Positions 7,047-15,751 are shown, counted from the first letter of the stretch. The stretch: 27,845 nt of DNA from JALZAI01 sp038212215 (GCA_038212215.1 JBBQUT010000044.1:1-27845), one strand, 5' to 3'. Program-made: numbers and translations. Notes: generated by a model from the sequence alone, not told the origin.

Positions 7047-8696
7047 ATGAGAAGACCAATGATGTCTGCGCTCGCAGCAGCAGTTCTGGCGACGGGTGTC
7101 GCGATAGTCGGCGGGGTCAGTGGGCCAGCCGCGGGGGTCGCCCCCGCGGCTGGCCCGACGACACCGCGCTGGGTACAGCACGTGCGCAACTACCCAGGGG
7201 GCATCTCGGCAGGGGTGCGCGCCTCCCTCGACCCTGGGATCGCGGCGGCGCGTGCGGCGCTAGCCCGCCGATCCGCCTTGAGCGCGCTGCCCGTCCTTGC
7301 CGGCCCGAACGTCCGGATGAACGACGACTCTTTCCCGAAGCTGCCGCAGAACGAAACAGCGGTGGCCTACAGCACCGCTGATCCGCTGGTGGCGGTGGCC
7401 GCAGCGAACGATTACGTCAGCGGCGGCGTCGTTGTGATGCGTACCCGTGACGGCGGCCAGCACTGGGCGAGCACCCGGGTCGTTCCCGAATTCCGACCGA
7501 CCGGCGACTTCTGCAACGGCGGCGATCCTTCGATCGCTTACAGCAGCCGCGACCACGTCTTCTACCTCGCTCAATTGTGTTTCTTCCGCGAGCTTGGTCA
7601 CTCTGAAGTACAGGTGTACGTCTCTAAGGACGCCGGTAAGACCTGGACCCCGGGCCGTCAAGCTGCGCGGGCCGCATCGACGTTCAATTACGTCACCGGA
7701 ACCGAGAACGTCAGCAATTTCAACGACAAGGAATACATCGCGGTCGACAACACTGCGACCAGCCCGCACTACGGCCGACTTTATGTCACGTACACCAAGT
7801 TCCACGTCCGGGCGAACGGATTCAGCGACTACTGCCCGATTCAACTCGCGTACACCGACTCGGTTCCGGCGTTCAACCCGTTCCTCGCCACGTTCGTCCA
7901 CGTGAAGGTCAGCCCGGACGATCCACGCGGCAACGGCAAGGGTCGCTCCGCGAATCAGTTCAGCGTTCCGAAGATCGAGTCCAACGGCGCTCTCGACATT
8001 TCCTTCGTCCAGGAGGATTGCAACACTTCGCTCGACTTCCACCTGCTGTTCCAGAAGTCACGCGACGGCGGCAACACTTTCCTGCCGACGGCCGTGAAGG
8101 TGGAGCAGGCCGGGCAATGGGCCGACAACCCCGATCCAGGTGACATTCTCGCCCCGACGAAGTTCCGCGCCCCGGAGACCGAGTCGTTGACCTACAGCCG
8201 CGCCACCGGAACGCTCAGCTACTTCGTTGCCAACAGCATCGACAAGGCGTCGAGTGGCACCAACATCTCCTATTGGCAGTCCCACGACGGCGGGCTGACC
8301 TGGCTGTTCGAGCACACGCTGAGTAGCGCGGCGGCCGGCGCTCCCGGCCCTGCGGCGCGCAATGATCAGTTCATGCCGTGGGCCGACGCGACGCCGGGCG
8401 GCACGATGTACGCCATCTGGTACGACCGGCGACGAGACCCGGCCAACCACGACATCGACACCTGGCAAGCCGTCTCGAACGACGACGGCACGCATTGGAC
8501 GACCGGACGGATCAGTACCCAGAGTTGGAACCCCGACCGCGGCTTCTTCACTTCCGGAGCGTTCATCGGCGACTACAACGGCCTCGCTGCCAATGACAGG
8601 GCTGTCTATCCGGTCTGGACCGACGGCAGGGGCAGCACCATCGACACGACCGGGATCGGCGAAACGGATATCTTCACCAACGTCGAACTGCACTGA
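7047..8696 (+). CDS. Secreted Asp-box (BNR) repeat protein, sialidase-like fold
   Basis: This 549-residue protein starts at the ATG at 7047, with GGGGG seven to eight bases upstream. Residues 1-30 form a signal peptide (RRPMMSALAAAVLATGVAI...). Five Asp-box motifs of the S-x-D-x-G-x-x-W type lie near residues 133-140 (TRDGGQHW), 193-200 (SKDAGKTW), 338-345 (SRDGGNTF), 412-419 (SHDGGLTW) and 477-484 (SNDDGTHW). Their spacing fits a six-bladed beta-propeller as in sialidases. The RIP motif and arginine triad of true exo-sialidases are not evident, so the activity could be another glycan-related function or only binding. A perfect 16-base inverted repeat lies in the codons just after the signal peptide. 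The gene faces away from the cluster of propeller proteins at 2030-6713. Confidence 0.83.
   Translation: MRRPMMSALAAAVLATGVAIVGGVSGPAAGVAPAAGPTTPRWVQHVRNYPGGISAGVRASLDPGIAAARAALARRSALSALPVLAGPNVRMNDDSFPKLPQNETAVAYSTADPLVAVAAANDYVSGGVVVMRTRDGGQHWASTRVVPEFRPTGDFCNGGDPSIAYSSRDHVFYLAQLCFFRELGHSEVQVYVSKDAGKTWTPGRQAARAASTFNYVTGTENVSNFNDKEYIAVDNTATSPHYGRLYVTYTKFHVRANGFSDYCPIQLAYTDSVPAFNPFLATFVHVKVSPDDPRGNGKGRSANQFSVPKIESNGALDISFVQEDCNTSLDFHLLFQKSRDGGNTFLPTAVKVEQAGQWADNPDPGDILAPTKFRAPETESLTYSRATGTLSYFVANSIDKASSGTNISYWQSHDGGLTWLFEHTLSSAAAGAPGPAARNDQFMPWADATPGGTMYAIWYDRRRDPANHDIDTWQAVSNDDGTHWTTGRISTQSWNPDRGFFTSGAFIGDYNGLAANDRAVYPVWTDGRGSTIDTTGIGETDIFTNVELH
7122..7156. repeat. Perfect 16-base inverted repeat inside coding sequence
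   Basis: The arms at 7122-7137 and 7141-7156 are exact reverse complements, separated by TCG. The repeat is almost all G and C and encodes GPAAGVAPAAGP just after the signal peptide of the Asp-box protein. It could form a very stable mRNA hairpin about 75 bases past the start codon. A terminator role is unlikely within a long intact gene. Confidence 0.9.
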
Positions 8697-8732
8697 TCCG
8701 CCTCGGTTCAGCCGGCGTCGGCGCCCCCGGCG

Positions 8733-9263
8733 TCATCGCCGCCAGAAGGAGGTGCGAGAGCGCCGCCGTCCGACGCGGTCGCGGGTCACGGCCTCGAGTC
8801 CGACGAGCACCGTCTCGATCCGCCGAACTCTGTCGAGCGCAGCGCTGCGGGCGGACACGGCACTCAACGCGGACTCGGCACTCAACGCGGACATTGTGTC
8901 GCCGAGTTGGTCAACGGTCATGGGATCGAGTTGCGTCCAGTATTCGAAGACTGCACGAAACGCTGCCATCTCGCTGCCTGCGGGCCACGGTGGCCCTGGC
9001 AGCCAACGTCCCGGCCCGCGCCCGTCGCCTCCGCGCGTCGCCGCAGCGTCGGCGGCGAGTCGGCTGAGCGGACCCTCGGCGACGAAGCGAATGACCCCTG
9101 CGACCCGTCGCGCGTCGGTGACGGCTTCCGCGATCTCTTCCTTCGCGCGTCGCGGATCACCGGATCGTGCGATCACTCGACGCAGTTCCCGCGCGTCGAG
9201 GCAGCTCATGTAGTCGGCTGCGCCCGCGAAATCCGCGAGGCGCAGCCCGGTCGCGAGAGTCAT
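8733..9263 (-). CDS. Hypothetical protein
   Basis: This is a probable 176-residue protein from the ATG at 9263; the open frame extends to 9386 without a better ribosome binding site. I do not recognise a family. The N-terminal half is helical with a charged segment (RELRRVIARSGDPRRAKEEI AEAVTDARRVAGVIRF). The middle is Gly/Pro/Trp-rich (about residues 80-100). The C-terminal half has an Ala/Ser-rich stretch (MSALSAESALSAVSARSAAL) leading into a helix, RVRRIETVLVGLEAV, that could form a coiled coil, and ends in a very basic tail. No signal or membrane segment is seen. It converges with the Asp-box gene, 36 bases away, and diverges from the CYTH-CHAD gene. The Shine-Dalgarno sequence is weak, so existence and start are less certain than for its neighbours. 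Confidence 0.5.
   Translation of the reverse strand: MTLATGLRLADFAGAADYMSCLDARELRRVIARSGDPRRAKEEIAEAVTDARRVAGVIRFVAEGPLSRLAADAAATRGGDGRGPGRWLPGPPWPAGSEMAAFRAVFEYWTQLDPMTVDQLGDTMSALSAESALSAVSARSAALDRVRRIETVLVGLEAVTRDRVGRRRSRTSFWRR
8858..8893. repeat. Two-copy 18-base tandem repeat
   Basis: Two adjacent 18-base units (8858-8875 and 8876-8893) differ only at the last base. They lie in the Ala/Ser-rich stretch of the hypothetical protein on the minus strand and encode part of its repeating SALSA pattern. The length is a multiple of three, so copy-number change would keep frame. Confidence 0.85.
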
Positions 9264-9404
9264 ATATGCAGGGTGCCCCACCCGCACCGTGATCGGTGCG
9301 CAGATGAACGTTTTGTAAGGCCGAGGCGACTGGCTGAACCGTTTCACTCCGCTGCGTAGAGTGTTGGATTCTGAGCGAACGCGCATTGTCTGATCGGAGC
9401 AATG

Positions 9405-10874
9405 ATGACGAGCGGCACGCCGACCGAGCAGCGCGAACGGGAACTGAAGTTCGACCTGCCGGCCGACTGGACGCTGCCCGACCTCAGCGAGCTCGCACCC
9501 GCGGGCGGGTCGATCTCAGCGTCAACACTGTCCCTCGAGAGCACCTATTACGACACGACGGCGCACGATCTGCTGCAAACCCGGCTCACGTTGCGTCGGC
9601 GCACCGGCGATGACGACCAGGGCTGGCAGTTGAAGGTGCCCAGCGGCGACGCCCGCACGGAGTTGCGGCTCCCGCTGAGCGGACGCGCGGTACCCAAACA
9701 ACTCCAGCAGCTCACCGCGGGCGTGCGCCGCGGAGCACCGCTGGGTCCGATTGCCCGGTTACGCACCCGCCGCGACCTGCATCTCGTTGTCGATGCCGAT
9801 GGCACCGTTCTCGCCGAAGTGGCTGTGGACGACGTGACCGCCACCCAGCTCGGCGAGATCGCCGTCATGACCGAGTGGCGCGAAGCAGAGGTCGAGCTGA
9901 AAGCCGGCGACGAGGCGCTGTTGAAGCGCGCCGCGGGTCTCCTGCACAAAAGCGGGGCAAGCCGTTCGCAGTCGGTTTCGAAATTGGCACGCGCACTGGG
10001 TGCCCGCGAGATTGCTCAGCTGCCGACACCGGACACGCTCGTGGGAGCTGTGCGGGTCTACCTCGCCAGCCAGCAGGAAGCGATCCTCACCGGCGACCTG
10101 GACCTGCGCCGCGGACGCAAGGCCATTCACACGACCCGGGTCGGCACGCGTCGTTACCGCAGCGTGCTGCGGGTGTTCGCCGGCATCCTCGACACCGACC
10201 GCGTCACCAGGCTCGATGCAGAGCTGCAGTGGTATGCGGGCGTGCTCGGCGGCGTCCGCGATCTGGAGGTGCTGCGCGATCACCTCACGGCTGAGCTCGA
10301 CGCGCTACCCCCCGAACTCGTTTTCGGTCCGGTGGCTGCCCGCTTGGAAGCGACGCTGCAGAAGGATCTTGCTGCGGCACAACACAAGCTCGACGTCGCG
10401 ATGCGCAGTCGACGGTATTTCGCGCTGCTTCAGGAACTGCACGATTGGGCAAACACCCCGCCGTTCGTCGCCGCCGACGTGCCGGCGGCTGCGCTGAAGA
10501 AGTACCTGGCCGAGACCGACAAGAAATTCGTCCGCCGGTTCGAGCACGCCCTTAGCCTGGCGGAGCGGGACCCGCATAAGAACGAGGCACTGCATCGGGC
10601 CCGCAAAGCAGCCAAGCGCGCGCGTTACACAGCCGAACTGAGCGAACCGGTACTCGGTAAATCAGCTCGCGCTGCCGTCAAACGCGGCAAGAAGATGCAA
10701 GACAGCCTCGGCGACCGGCAGGACGCTGTCCTGGCCGTGGACTTCCTGCGCCGCCTTGGCGCAGCAGCCGGCACTGCGCCCGGTGAAAACGGCTTCACCT
10801 TCGGGATCTTGCTGGCCCAAGAATCCCGGCGTGGCCATCTGGACCGGTCTTCGGCCATGCACCGCAGCAGCTGA
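9405..10874 (+). CDS. CYTH and CHAD domain-containing protein
   Basis: This 489-residue protein starts at the second of two adjacent ATGs (9402, 9405); GGAG at 9396-9399 gives a five-base spacing to 9405 but only two to 9402. The N-terminal CYTH domain (about residues 8-200) shows the ExExK signature ERELK (E11, E13, K15), plus YYDTTAHDLLQTRLTLRRR, WQLKVP and EWREAEVELK, which line a tunnel binding triphosphates and metal. The C-terminal CHAD domain (about 215-485) is helical with conserved His and basic residues (GRKAIHTTRVGTRRYRSVLRVF, LHRARKAAKRARYTAEL). CHAD domains bind polyphosphate, so the protein probably acts on or binds polyphosphate or triphosphate compounds; the reaction is not determined. 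Full length, cytosolic. A strong hairpin follows it. Confidence 0.93.
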   Translation: MTSGTPTEQRERELKFDLPADWTLPDLSELAPAGGSISASTLSLESTYYDTTAHDLLQTRLTLRRRTGDDDQGWQLKVPSGDARTELRLPLSGRAVPKQLQQLTAGVRRGAPLGPIARLRTRRDLHLVVDADGTVLAEVAVDDVTATQLGEIAVMTEWREAEVELKAGDEALLKRAAGLLHKSGASRSQSVSKLARALGAREIAQLPTPDTLVGAVRVYLASQQEAILTGDLDLRRGRKAIHTTRVGTRRYRSVLRVFAGILDTDRVTRLDAELQWYAGVLGGVRDLEVLRDHLTAELDALPPELVFGPVAARLEATLQKDLAAAQHKLDVAMRSRRYFALLQELHDWANTPPFVAADVPAAALKKYLAETDKKFVRRFEHALSLAERDPHKNEALHRARKAAKRARYTAELSEPVLGKSARAAVKRGKKMQDSLGDRQDAVLAVDFLRRLGAAAGTAPGENGFTFGILLAQESRRGHLDRSSAMHRSS

Positions 10875-10918
10875 GCGATCGTACGGCCCGACCAACTAGC
10901 AGCTGGAACTGCGTGTGA

Positions 10919-10958
10919 TTGGCCGTTCCGCAGCGCCTACGCGCTGCGGAACGGCCAA
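10919..10958. terminator. Bidirectional terminator, 18-base perfect stem
   Basis: Arms of 18 bases (10919-10936 and 10941-10958) are exact reverse complements around the loop CTAC. The hairpin sits between the convergent CYTH-CHAD and DDN-family genes, 45 bases and 20 bases from their stop codons. It can therefore terminate both transcripts. There is no long T-run. Confidence 0.82.
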
Positions 10959-10978
10959 CGATCACGAGCGGGACGCAA

Positions 10979-11395
10979 TTAGCTGACGCGCTCCAGAATG
11001 ACTACCGGAATCTGGCGGCTGGTCTTTCGCTCGTAGTCGGCGAAACCCGGGAAGCGTTGCTTCTGTGCAGACCAGATCACGTCGCGTTCCTCGCCCTCGG
11101 CAGCGCGGGCAAGGACGACCACGGTGTCGGTACCGACCTCGATCTGCGCCCGCGGGTTGGCGCGCAGGTTGTGATACCAATCCGGGTTCGTGTCGGCGCC
11201 AGCTTTGGACGCGAAGACTGCCCAACCCGAATCAACGCCTTGGTACATCATCGGATTGATGCGTTCCTGCCCACTCCTGGCCCCAGTGCTGTGCAGCAAC
11301 AGCAACGGTGCGCCCTCGAACTGGCCGCCCACTTTGCCATCATTCGCGCGAAATTCCTTGATGATCTGCGCGTTCCAATCGTCAGTTTCGCTCAT
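10979..11395 (-). CDS. F420-dependent nitroreductase-family (DDN-like) oxidoreductase
   Basis: This 138-residue protein matches the deazaflavin (F420)-dependent nitroreductase family (DDN/Rv3547-like split-barrel). Typical blocks are GKVGGQFEGAPLLLLHSTGARSG (about residues 20-42), a region with INPMMYQ, WAVFASKAGADTNPDWYHNLRANP (about 58-81) and EVGTDTVVVLARAAEGEERD. The lysine/glycine-rich first block and the NPDWYHNL motif are hallmarks of the family and contribute to F420 binding. Members reduce quinones or other electrophiles with F420H2, and some are membrane-associated; the substrate here is unknown. The ribosome binding site is weak. The presence of this family supports an F420-using actinobacterium. 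Confidence 0.92.
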   Translation of the reverse strand: MSETDDWNAQIIKEFRANDGKVGGQFEGAPLLLLHSTGARSGQERINPMMYQGVDSGWAVFASKAGADTNPDWYHNLRANPRAQIEVGTDTVVVLARAAEGEERDVIWSAQKQRFPGFADYERKTSRQIPVVILERVS

Positions 11396-11444
11396 GCACT
11401 GTTTTTACCACCAACCGCGGCGGCGGCAGCGGCGAGCAGCCCGG

Positions 11445-11753
11445 CTACATCGGGACTGCCTCATAGATTTCGACGGTCCCGCCGGTGGCGAGCACCGGAC
11501 ACCCGTCGGCCTTGGCCTCCGCGTCCTGCAGCGAATCTGCCGTGATGATCGAATAGCCACCGAGGCCGGAGGTAGCGCCATCCGAAGACCTGCCGCCCTT
11601 CACGGTGCTCGACGCGGCGAACGGGTTACCCATGTCGACTATGGAATCGCTCAGCGCGCCCAGCCAGGCGCCCCACTCTTGCATCGACTTCTCCTGTGCC
11701 TCAGCCGTATCGGCCATCTGGCCGCCGGAGTAGAGGTAGACGAACTTGGCCAT
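11445..11753 (-). CDS. YCII-related domain protein
   Basis: This 102-residue protein starts at the ATG at 11753 with GGAGAG five bases upstream; the frame is open to 12017 but the upstream part has no support. The sequence (MAKFVYLYSGGQ, EEWGAWLGAL-like block QEWGAWLGALSDSIVDMGNP, GGYSIITADSLQDAEAKADG CPVLATGGTVEIYEAVPM) matches the YCII/DGPF ferredoxin-like fold. In actinobacteria such proteins are often annotated with sigma factors of the ECF41-like type, but none adjoins here. The family has a conserved His-Asp pair in YciI itself; the DGPF-like branch often lacks it, and here no His is present, so an enzymatic role is doubtful. It diverges from the GH2 gene across 227 bases. Confidence 0.85.
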   Translation of the reverse strand: MAKFVYLYSGGQMADTAEAQEKSMQEWGAWLGALSDSIVDMGNPFAASSTVKGGRSSDGATSGLGGYSIITADSLQDAEAKADGCPVLATGGTVEIYEAVPM

Positions 11754-11895
11754 GACAACTCTCCTGTCTGGGTGGGCCGGCAACGCGCCGGCGTCAACTT
11801 GTGGAAACACCAATCCGACGAACGGCGCACACCCAGATCGACAAGCTGTCGCGACCAAATTATCTAGCGCTCCCACACGCGGACTACGCCGGCAA

Positions 11896-11924
11896 TTGCT
11901 GCCGGTAACGTGGGCATTTAGAGA
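11896..11924 (+). promoter_or_regulatory. Possible promoter of GH2 gene
   Basis: TTGCTG at 11896-11901 and TAGAGA at 11919-11924 are separated by 17 bases, upstream of the GH2 start codon at 11981. This is a moderate match to a housekeeping promoter and is not otherwise supported. Confidence 0.3.
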
Positions 11925-11980
11925 TTCTTCGCGTACACCACGCCTGCCAGACCGCGATGGACTGAGCAAGGAGAACCGCA

Positions 11981-14900
11981 ATGCCTTTTGACCGGACGCA
12001 GCGTCGCGGCCGCGCAACTCGGCGCATCTGCGCAGCCTTCGCTGCTACGGTGCTCGCCGTCTCGCTTGCCCAACTTAGCCGGCGCCTCACACCGGCTACG
12101 GCGCTGCCCGCCGCCCGCACCGCGGCAAGTCAGCAGCAGGTCCATCCTGCCGACGGCGTGCTGAACGAGGGCTCACGCACGTTTGCCTTCGACCGCGGCT
12201 GGAAATTCCGCCTCGTCAATTCCGCCGACACGATCGACCCGTCCGGTGTGGACGGGAACTCCGCGAATCCGCTCGCCGCTGCGGCCAAGTTCGACGACTC
12301 GGCATGGCGGCATGTCACGCTGCCGCACGACTGGAGCATCGAGCAGCTCCCGGACCCCGCGAACGGCGACAACACCGGGTACTTCCCGGGCGGGCTCGGC
12401 TGGTACCGCAAAAGCTTCACTGTCGCGCGGACGATGGTGGGCAAGCGGCTCAGTGTCGACTTCGACGGCGTCTACATGAACTCCTACGTCTACTTCAACG
12501 GTCGGCTGCTTGGCAGGCATCCCTACGGTTACACGGGATTTAGCTTCGACATCACCAAACTCGTCCATGCAGACGGCACGACACGTAACACCATCGCGGT
12601 GGTCGTGCAGAACAAGCAGCCGAGCAGTCGCTGGTACTCCGGCAGCGGCATCACCCGCAACGTGCACCTCACCGTTACCGACCCAGTGCATGTCACCCGT
12701 AACGGCACCTTCGTGACGACCCCGGACGTCGCGAACACGATCCGCTCTGGCTACGCGGTTGCGCAGGTCAACACCCAGGTGCGCGACGATGCCGGCACCG
12801 CGACGGGCGTGCGAATCGTCGCTACCGTGCGCGATGCGAACGGCAACGTCGTCGCCCGCAACAGGTCCACAGAACTGACCGTGGGCAGGTCCGCGTCGAA
12901 CGTGCCGGCCGAGTTGCGGATTGCGCACCCGCACCTGTGGTCGACGACCGACCCGTACCTCTACACGCTGCACACGGCGGTGCTCGCGCAGCATCGAACG
13001 CTCGACACGTACACGACGACGTTCGGCATCCGCTGGCTTGATTTCTCTGCCGACGGCGGGGTCTCGCTCAACGGGCAGCACCTCAAACTGCACGGGGTCG
13101 ACCTGCACAACGATCAAGGCGCGCTGGGCTCGGTCGACAACTACGACGCCCTCTGGCGCCAGATGAGCATCCTGAAGCGCGAGGGAGTCAACGCGTTCCG
13201 GACGTCGCACAACCCTCCGTCCCCCGAGCTGATCGACGTGTGCCAGCGGCTCGGCATCGTGATGATGGTCGAGGCGTTCGACGGCTGGCGGATCGGAAAG
13301 AACCCGTACGACTACCACTTGTACTTCGATCGGTGGAGCGACTCCGACATCGCCGAAATGGTCGATGAGGCAAAGAACTCGCCGGCGGTGATCATGTGGT
13401 CGATCGGCAATGAGATTCCGGGCTGGACGTCGGCGACGAGCCTGCCCATCGAGAAGCGACTGATCGCTGACATCAAAGCTATTGATACGTCGCGCCCCGT
13501 GGTCGCCGGATCCGACCAGTACCGCAGCGTCCCCGAACCCGGTTCGATCGCAGCGCAGATGGTCGAGAACCTCGACGGGCTCGGGTTGAACTATGACCCT
13601 GCGCAAACGGTCGACGGTCTGCACGCCGTGTTCCCCAGCACGTTCTTCTTCGAGTCGGAGTCTGCGTCGGAGACCTCGGCACGCGGGATCTACCAGGACC
13701 CGCAACTAGTCAACACCGGCGAGAACTACACACCTGGCAAGCGGCTCACGTCCTCCTACGACAACAACCTCGCCTCGTGGACGATGAGCCACGAGTACAG
13801 CCTCAAGAAGGACAGGGATCGGCCATTCTTCGCCGGACAGTTCATCTGGTCCGGATTCGACTACATTGGCGAACCCACACCGTACGCACAGTTCCCGGTC
13901 AAGGCGTCGGCGTTCGGGACGATCGACACCGCGGGCTTCCCGAAGGATGCGTATTACCTCTTCCAGTCGCAATGGACAGATAAACCGATGGTGCATATCG
14001 TGCCGATGAACTGGACCGATTACACCAAACACCACGACGTCCAGGTCGAGGTCTACACCAATCAGAAGACCGTCGAACTTTTCCTCAACGGCACATCACT
14101 GGGCCGCAAGTCGTTCGACACGAAGACCACGAGCGACGGCCGGACGTATCTCGAGACCACCGAGTGCACACATGACGACAAGAACTTCGGCTCGGGACCA
14201 TGCCCGGGGAGTTACCAGAGCCCGAATGGCAGCAGCGGCCACCTGCACCTCACCTGGCACGTGCCGTTCCTGCGTGGCACCCTCGTGGCGGTGGCGCGTG
14301 ACAGCTCTGGCCGCCGGGTTGCCCGCGACATCCAGCGCTCAGCCGGCGCGCCGGCCGCGGTGCGGCTCACACCGGATCGAACAGTCGTGCTGGCCGACGG
14401 GAAGTCGCTGTCCTACGTCACAGTCGACGTCGTCGACTCGCACGGCGTGCCCGTACCGTCAGCCGATAACGCGATCAGATTCGCGATCCGCGGCGCCGGC
14501 AGGTTCCTGGGAGCCGACAACGGCAAGCAGGACGACGCGCACGGCTACCAGGCCCGCACACACAACGCGTTCAACGGCAAGGTTCTGGCGATCGTCGAAT
14601 CTGCTCGCAACAGGCCCGGCCCGATCACGATCAGCGCCACCGGCCTCGATCTGACGCCGGCCACCACGACCATCTTCTCAGTCGTGCGCCACACGCGCGG
14701 CTTGGTCGGGCTGCTACCGGACTACGCGCGCGCCAGGCCAGGTAGCACCCACACCCTGCCGCGCGCTGTCACCGCCGTGTACGCCGACGGCGGCACGCGT
14801 GCGGTACCGGTGCGCTGGACGTCCGGTGACAGCGTTGCGGTATCGCTCGGCGTGCACGAGATCCAGGGCGCGGTTGCGGGAGTGCCGATGCCCGCCCGGG

Positions 14901-15631
14901 CTGTCGTGACCGGGTACCGCACGCGCAGGGTCGTCGGGTACACCGGCGTGGTCCCGGTCGCCACTCTCCCAGCGCTGCCTGCGACGGTCGAGGTGGTGGA
15001 CACCGACGGCGTCGTCCACCATCGCCCAGTACGGTGGGCCACCGTCGCTGCTTCGCGGTACGCGAAGCCAGGCCGGTTCACCGTTCGCGGCGTGGTGTCC
15101 GCGACGCCATTGCCTGCGCGCGCAACCATCCGGGTGAGTCCAGCGCTCGTCGCGGTCGCGAACATCGCTCGTAACACGAGCCCGACAAGGCCGTCGGCGG
15201 ACGCCAGCTATTCCGGTCAACCGTCGGAGATCCCGTCCGCGATGCTCGATGGCACGACGAGCGGTGGCTGGTCGAACTACTACCTGAAGTCCGCGACCAA
15301 CGTGCTGCCGGCTGTGAGCGTCGCGCACCCGAGTGAGTGGGTGTCGATCAGTTGGCCGCAGCCGCACCAGTTGGCTTCGGTCCTGGCCTACTTCACGATC
15401 GCTGCCGACCGCGGGCTGCCCAGCTCGGTGACGGTGTCCTATTGGGACGGCCGGCGCTGGGTTCGAGTTCGCGACCAACGCACCAGTTGGGCAGCGGCGA
15501 CCGACGAGGCATCGACCATGACGTTCGCGCCGGTGAGCACGACGCGACTACGCCTCGACCTGACCAGCGCCGCGCCCGGAACCTCGACGGGATTCCTTCA
15601 GATCAGCGAACTACAGGTGCCGGCAAAGTAA
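11981..15631 (+). CDS. Secreted multidomain GH2 glycosidase (beta-galactosidase-like)
   Basis: This 1216-residue protein starts at the ATG at 11981 (AAGGAG upstream). An arginine-rich signal peptide covers about residues 1-42. Domains in order are: GH2 sugar-binding jelly roll (about 66-225; GWKFRL, GLGWYRKSFTV, GVYMNSYVYFNGRLLG), GH2 Ig-like (about 230-345), GH2 TIM barrel (about 350-660), a DUF4982-like domain, another Ig-like domain (about 780-900), two group-4 bacterial Ig-like domains (about 905-1050) and a C-terminal F5/8 type C (discoidin) domain (about 1060-1214). E478 in WSIGNE is the likely acid/base and E560 in the ESESAS segment the likely nucleophile. It is probably an exo-acting beta-galactosidase or related enzyme on plant or microbial glycans, attached through the C-terminal binding modules. 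Substrate is not readable from sequence. Confidence 0.93.
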   Translation: MPFDRTQRRGRATRRICAAFAATVLAVSLAQLSRRLTPATALPAARTAASQQQVHPADGVLNEGSRTFAFDRGWKFRLVNSADTIDPSGVDGNSANPLAAAAKFDDSAWRHVTLPHDWSIEQLPDPANGDNTGYFPGGLGWYRKSFTVARTMVGKRLSVDFDGVYMNSYVYFNGRLLGRHPYGYTGFSFDITKLVHADGTTRNTIAVVVQNKQPSSRWYSGSGITRNVHLTVTDPVHVTRNGTFVTTPDVANTIRSGYAVAQVNTQVRDDAGTATGVRIVATVRDANGNVVARNRSTELTVGRSASNVPAELRIAHPHLWSTTDPYLYTLHTAVLAQHRTLDTYTTTFGIRWLDFSADGGVSLNGQHLKLHGVDLHNDQGALGSVDNYDALWRQMSILKREGVNAFRTSHNPPSPELIDVCQRLGIVMMVEAFDGWRIGKNPYDYHLYFDRWSDSDIAEMVDEAKNSPAVIMWSIGNEIPGWTSATSLPIEKRLIADIKAIDTSRPVVAGSDQYRSVPEPGSIAAQMVENLDGLGLNYDPAQTVDGLHAVFPSTFFFESESASETSARGIYQDPQLVNTGENYTPGKRLTSSYDNNLASWTMSHEYSLKKDRDRPFFAGQFIWSGFDYIGEPTPYAQFPVKASAFGTIDTAGFPKDAYYLFQSQWTDKPMVHIVPMNWTDYTKHHDVQVEVYTNQKTVELFLNGTSLGRKSFDTKTTSDGRTYLETTECTHDDKNFGSGPCPGSYQSPNGSSGHLHLTWHVPFLRGTLVAVARDSSGRRVARDIQRSAGAPAAVRLTPDRTVVLADGKSLSYVTVDVVDSHGVPVPSADNAIRFAIRGAGRFLGADNGKQDDAHGYQARTHNAFNGKVLAIVESARNRPGPITISATGLDLTPATTTIFSVVRHTRGLVGLLPDYARARPGSTHTLPRAVTAVYADGGTRAVPVRWTSGDSVAVSLGVHEIQGAVAGVPMPARAVVTGYRTRRVVGYTGVVPVATLPALPATVEVVDTDGVVHHRPVRWATVAASRYAKPGRFTVRGVVSATPLPARATIRVSPALVAVANIARNTSPTRPSADASYSGQPSEIPSAMLDGTTSGGWSNYYLKSATNVLPAVSVAHPSEWVSISWPQPHQLASVLAYFTIAADRGLPSSVTVSYWDGRRWVRVRDQRTSWAAATDEASTMTFAPVSTTRLRLDLTSAAPGTSTGFLQISELQVPAK

Positions 15632-15751
15632 CCACGCGCCGCAGCGCGGCAGCACCTCGACGTCGCGGTCACTCGGCCGTGAAGTCGACCAGAGAGTGCG
15701 ACCGGCGGTTGGTCGGCACCCGGGGGGAGGTGGTGGTCGACGTTCGCGACA

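Noticed and set aside
7047..8696. Calling the Asp-box protein a true exo-alpha-sialidase
   Set aside because: Only the fold markers are visible; the RIP motif and catalytic arginine triad could not be located, so the activity is left open.
10919..10958. Considering the 18-base palindrome as a recombination or attachment site
   Set aside because: Its place between two convergent stop codons is explained by a bidirectional terminator, and no integrase or duplicated copy is present.
11754..12017. Upstream extension of the YCII-related protein
   Set aside because: The ATG at 11753 has a good ribosome binding site and begins the conserved domain; the extension overlaps the GH2 start region.
12173..13705. 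510-codon minus-strand frame inside the GH2 gene
   Set aside because: Its translation is an Arg/Val/Asp-rich antisense shadow of a well-supported glycosidase.
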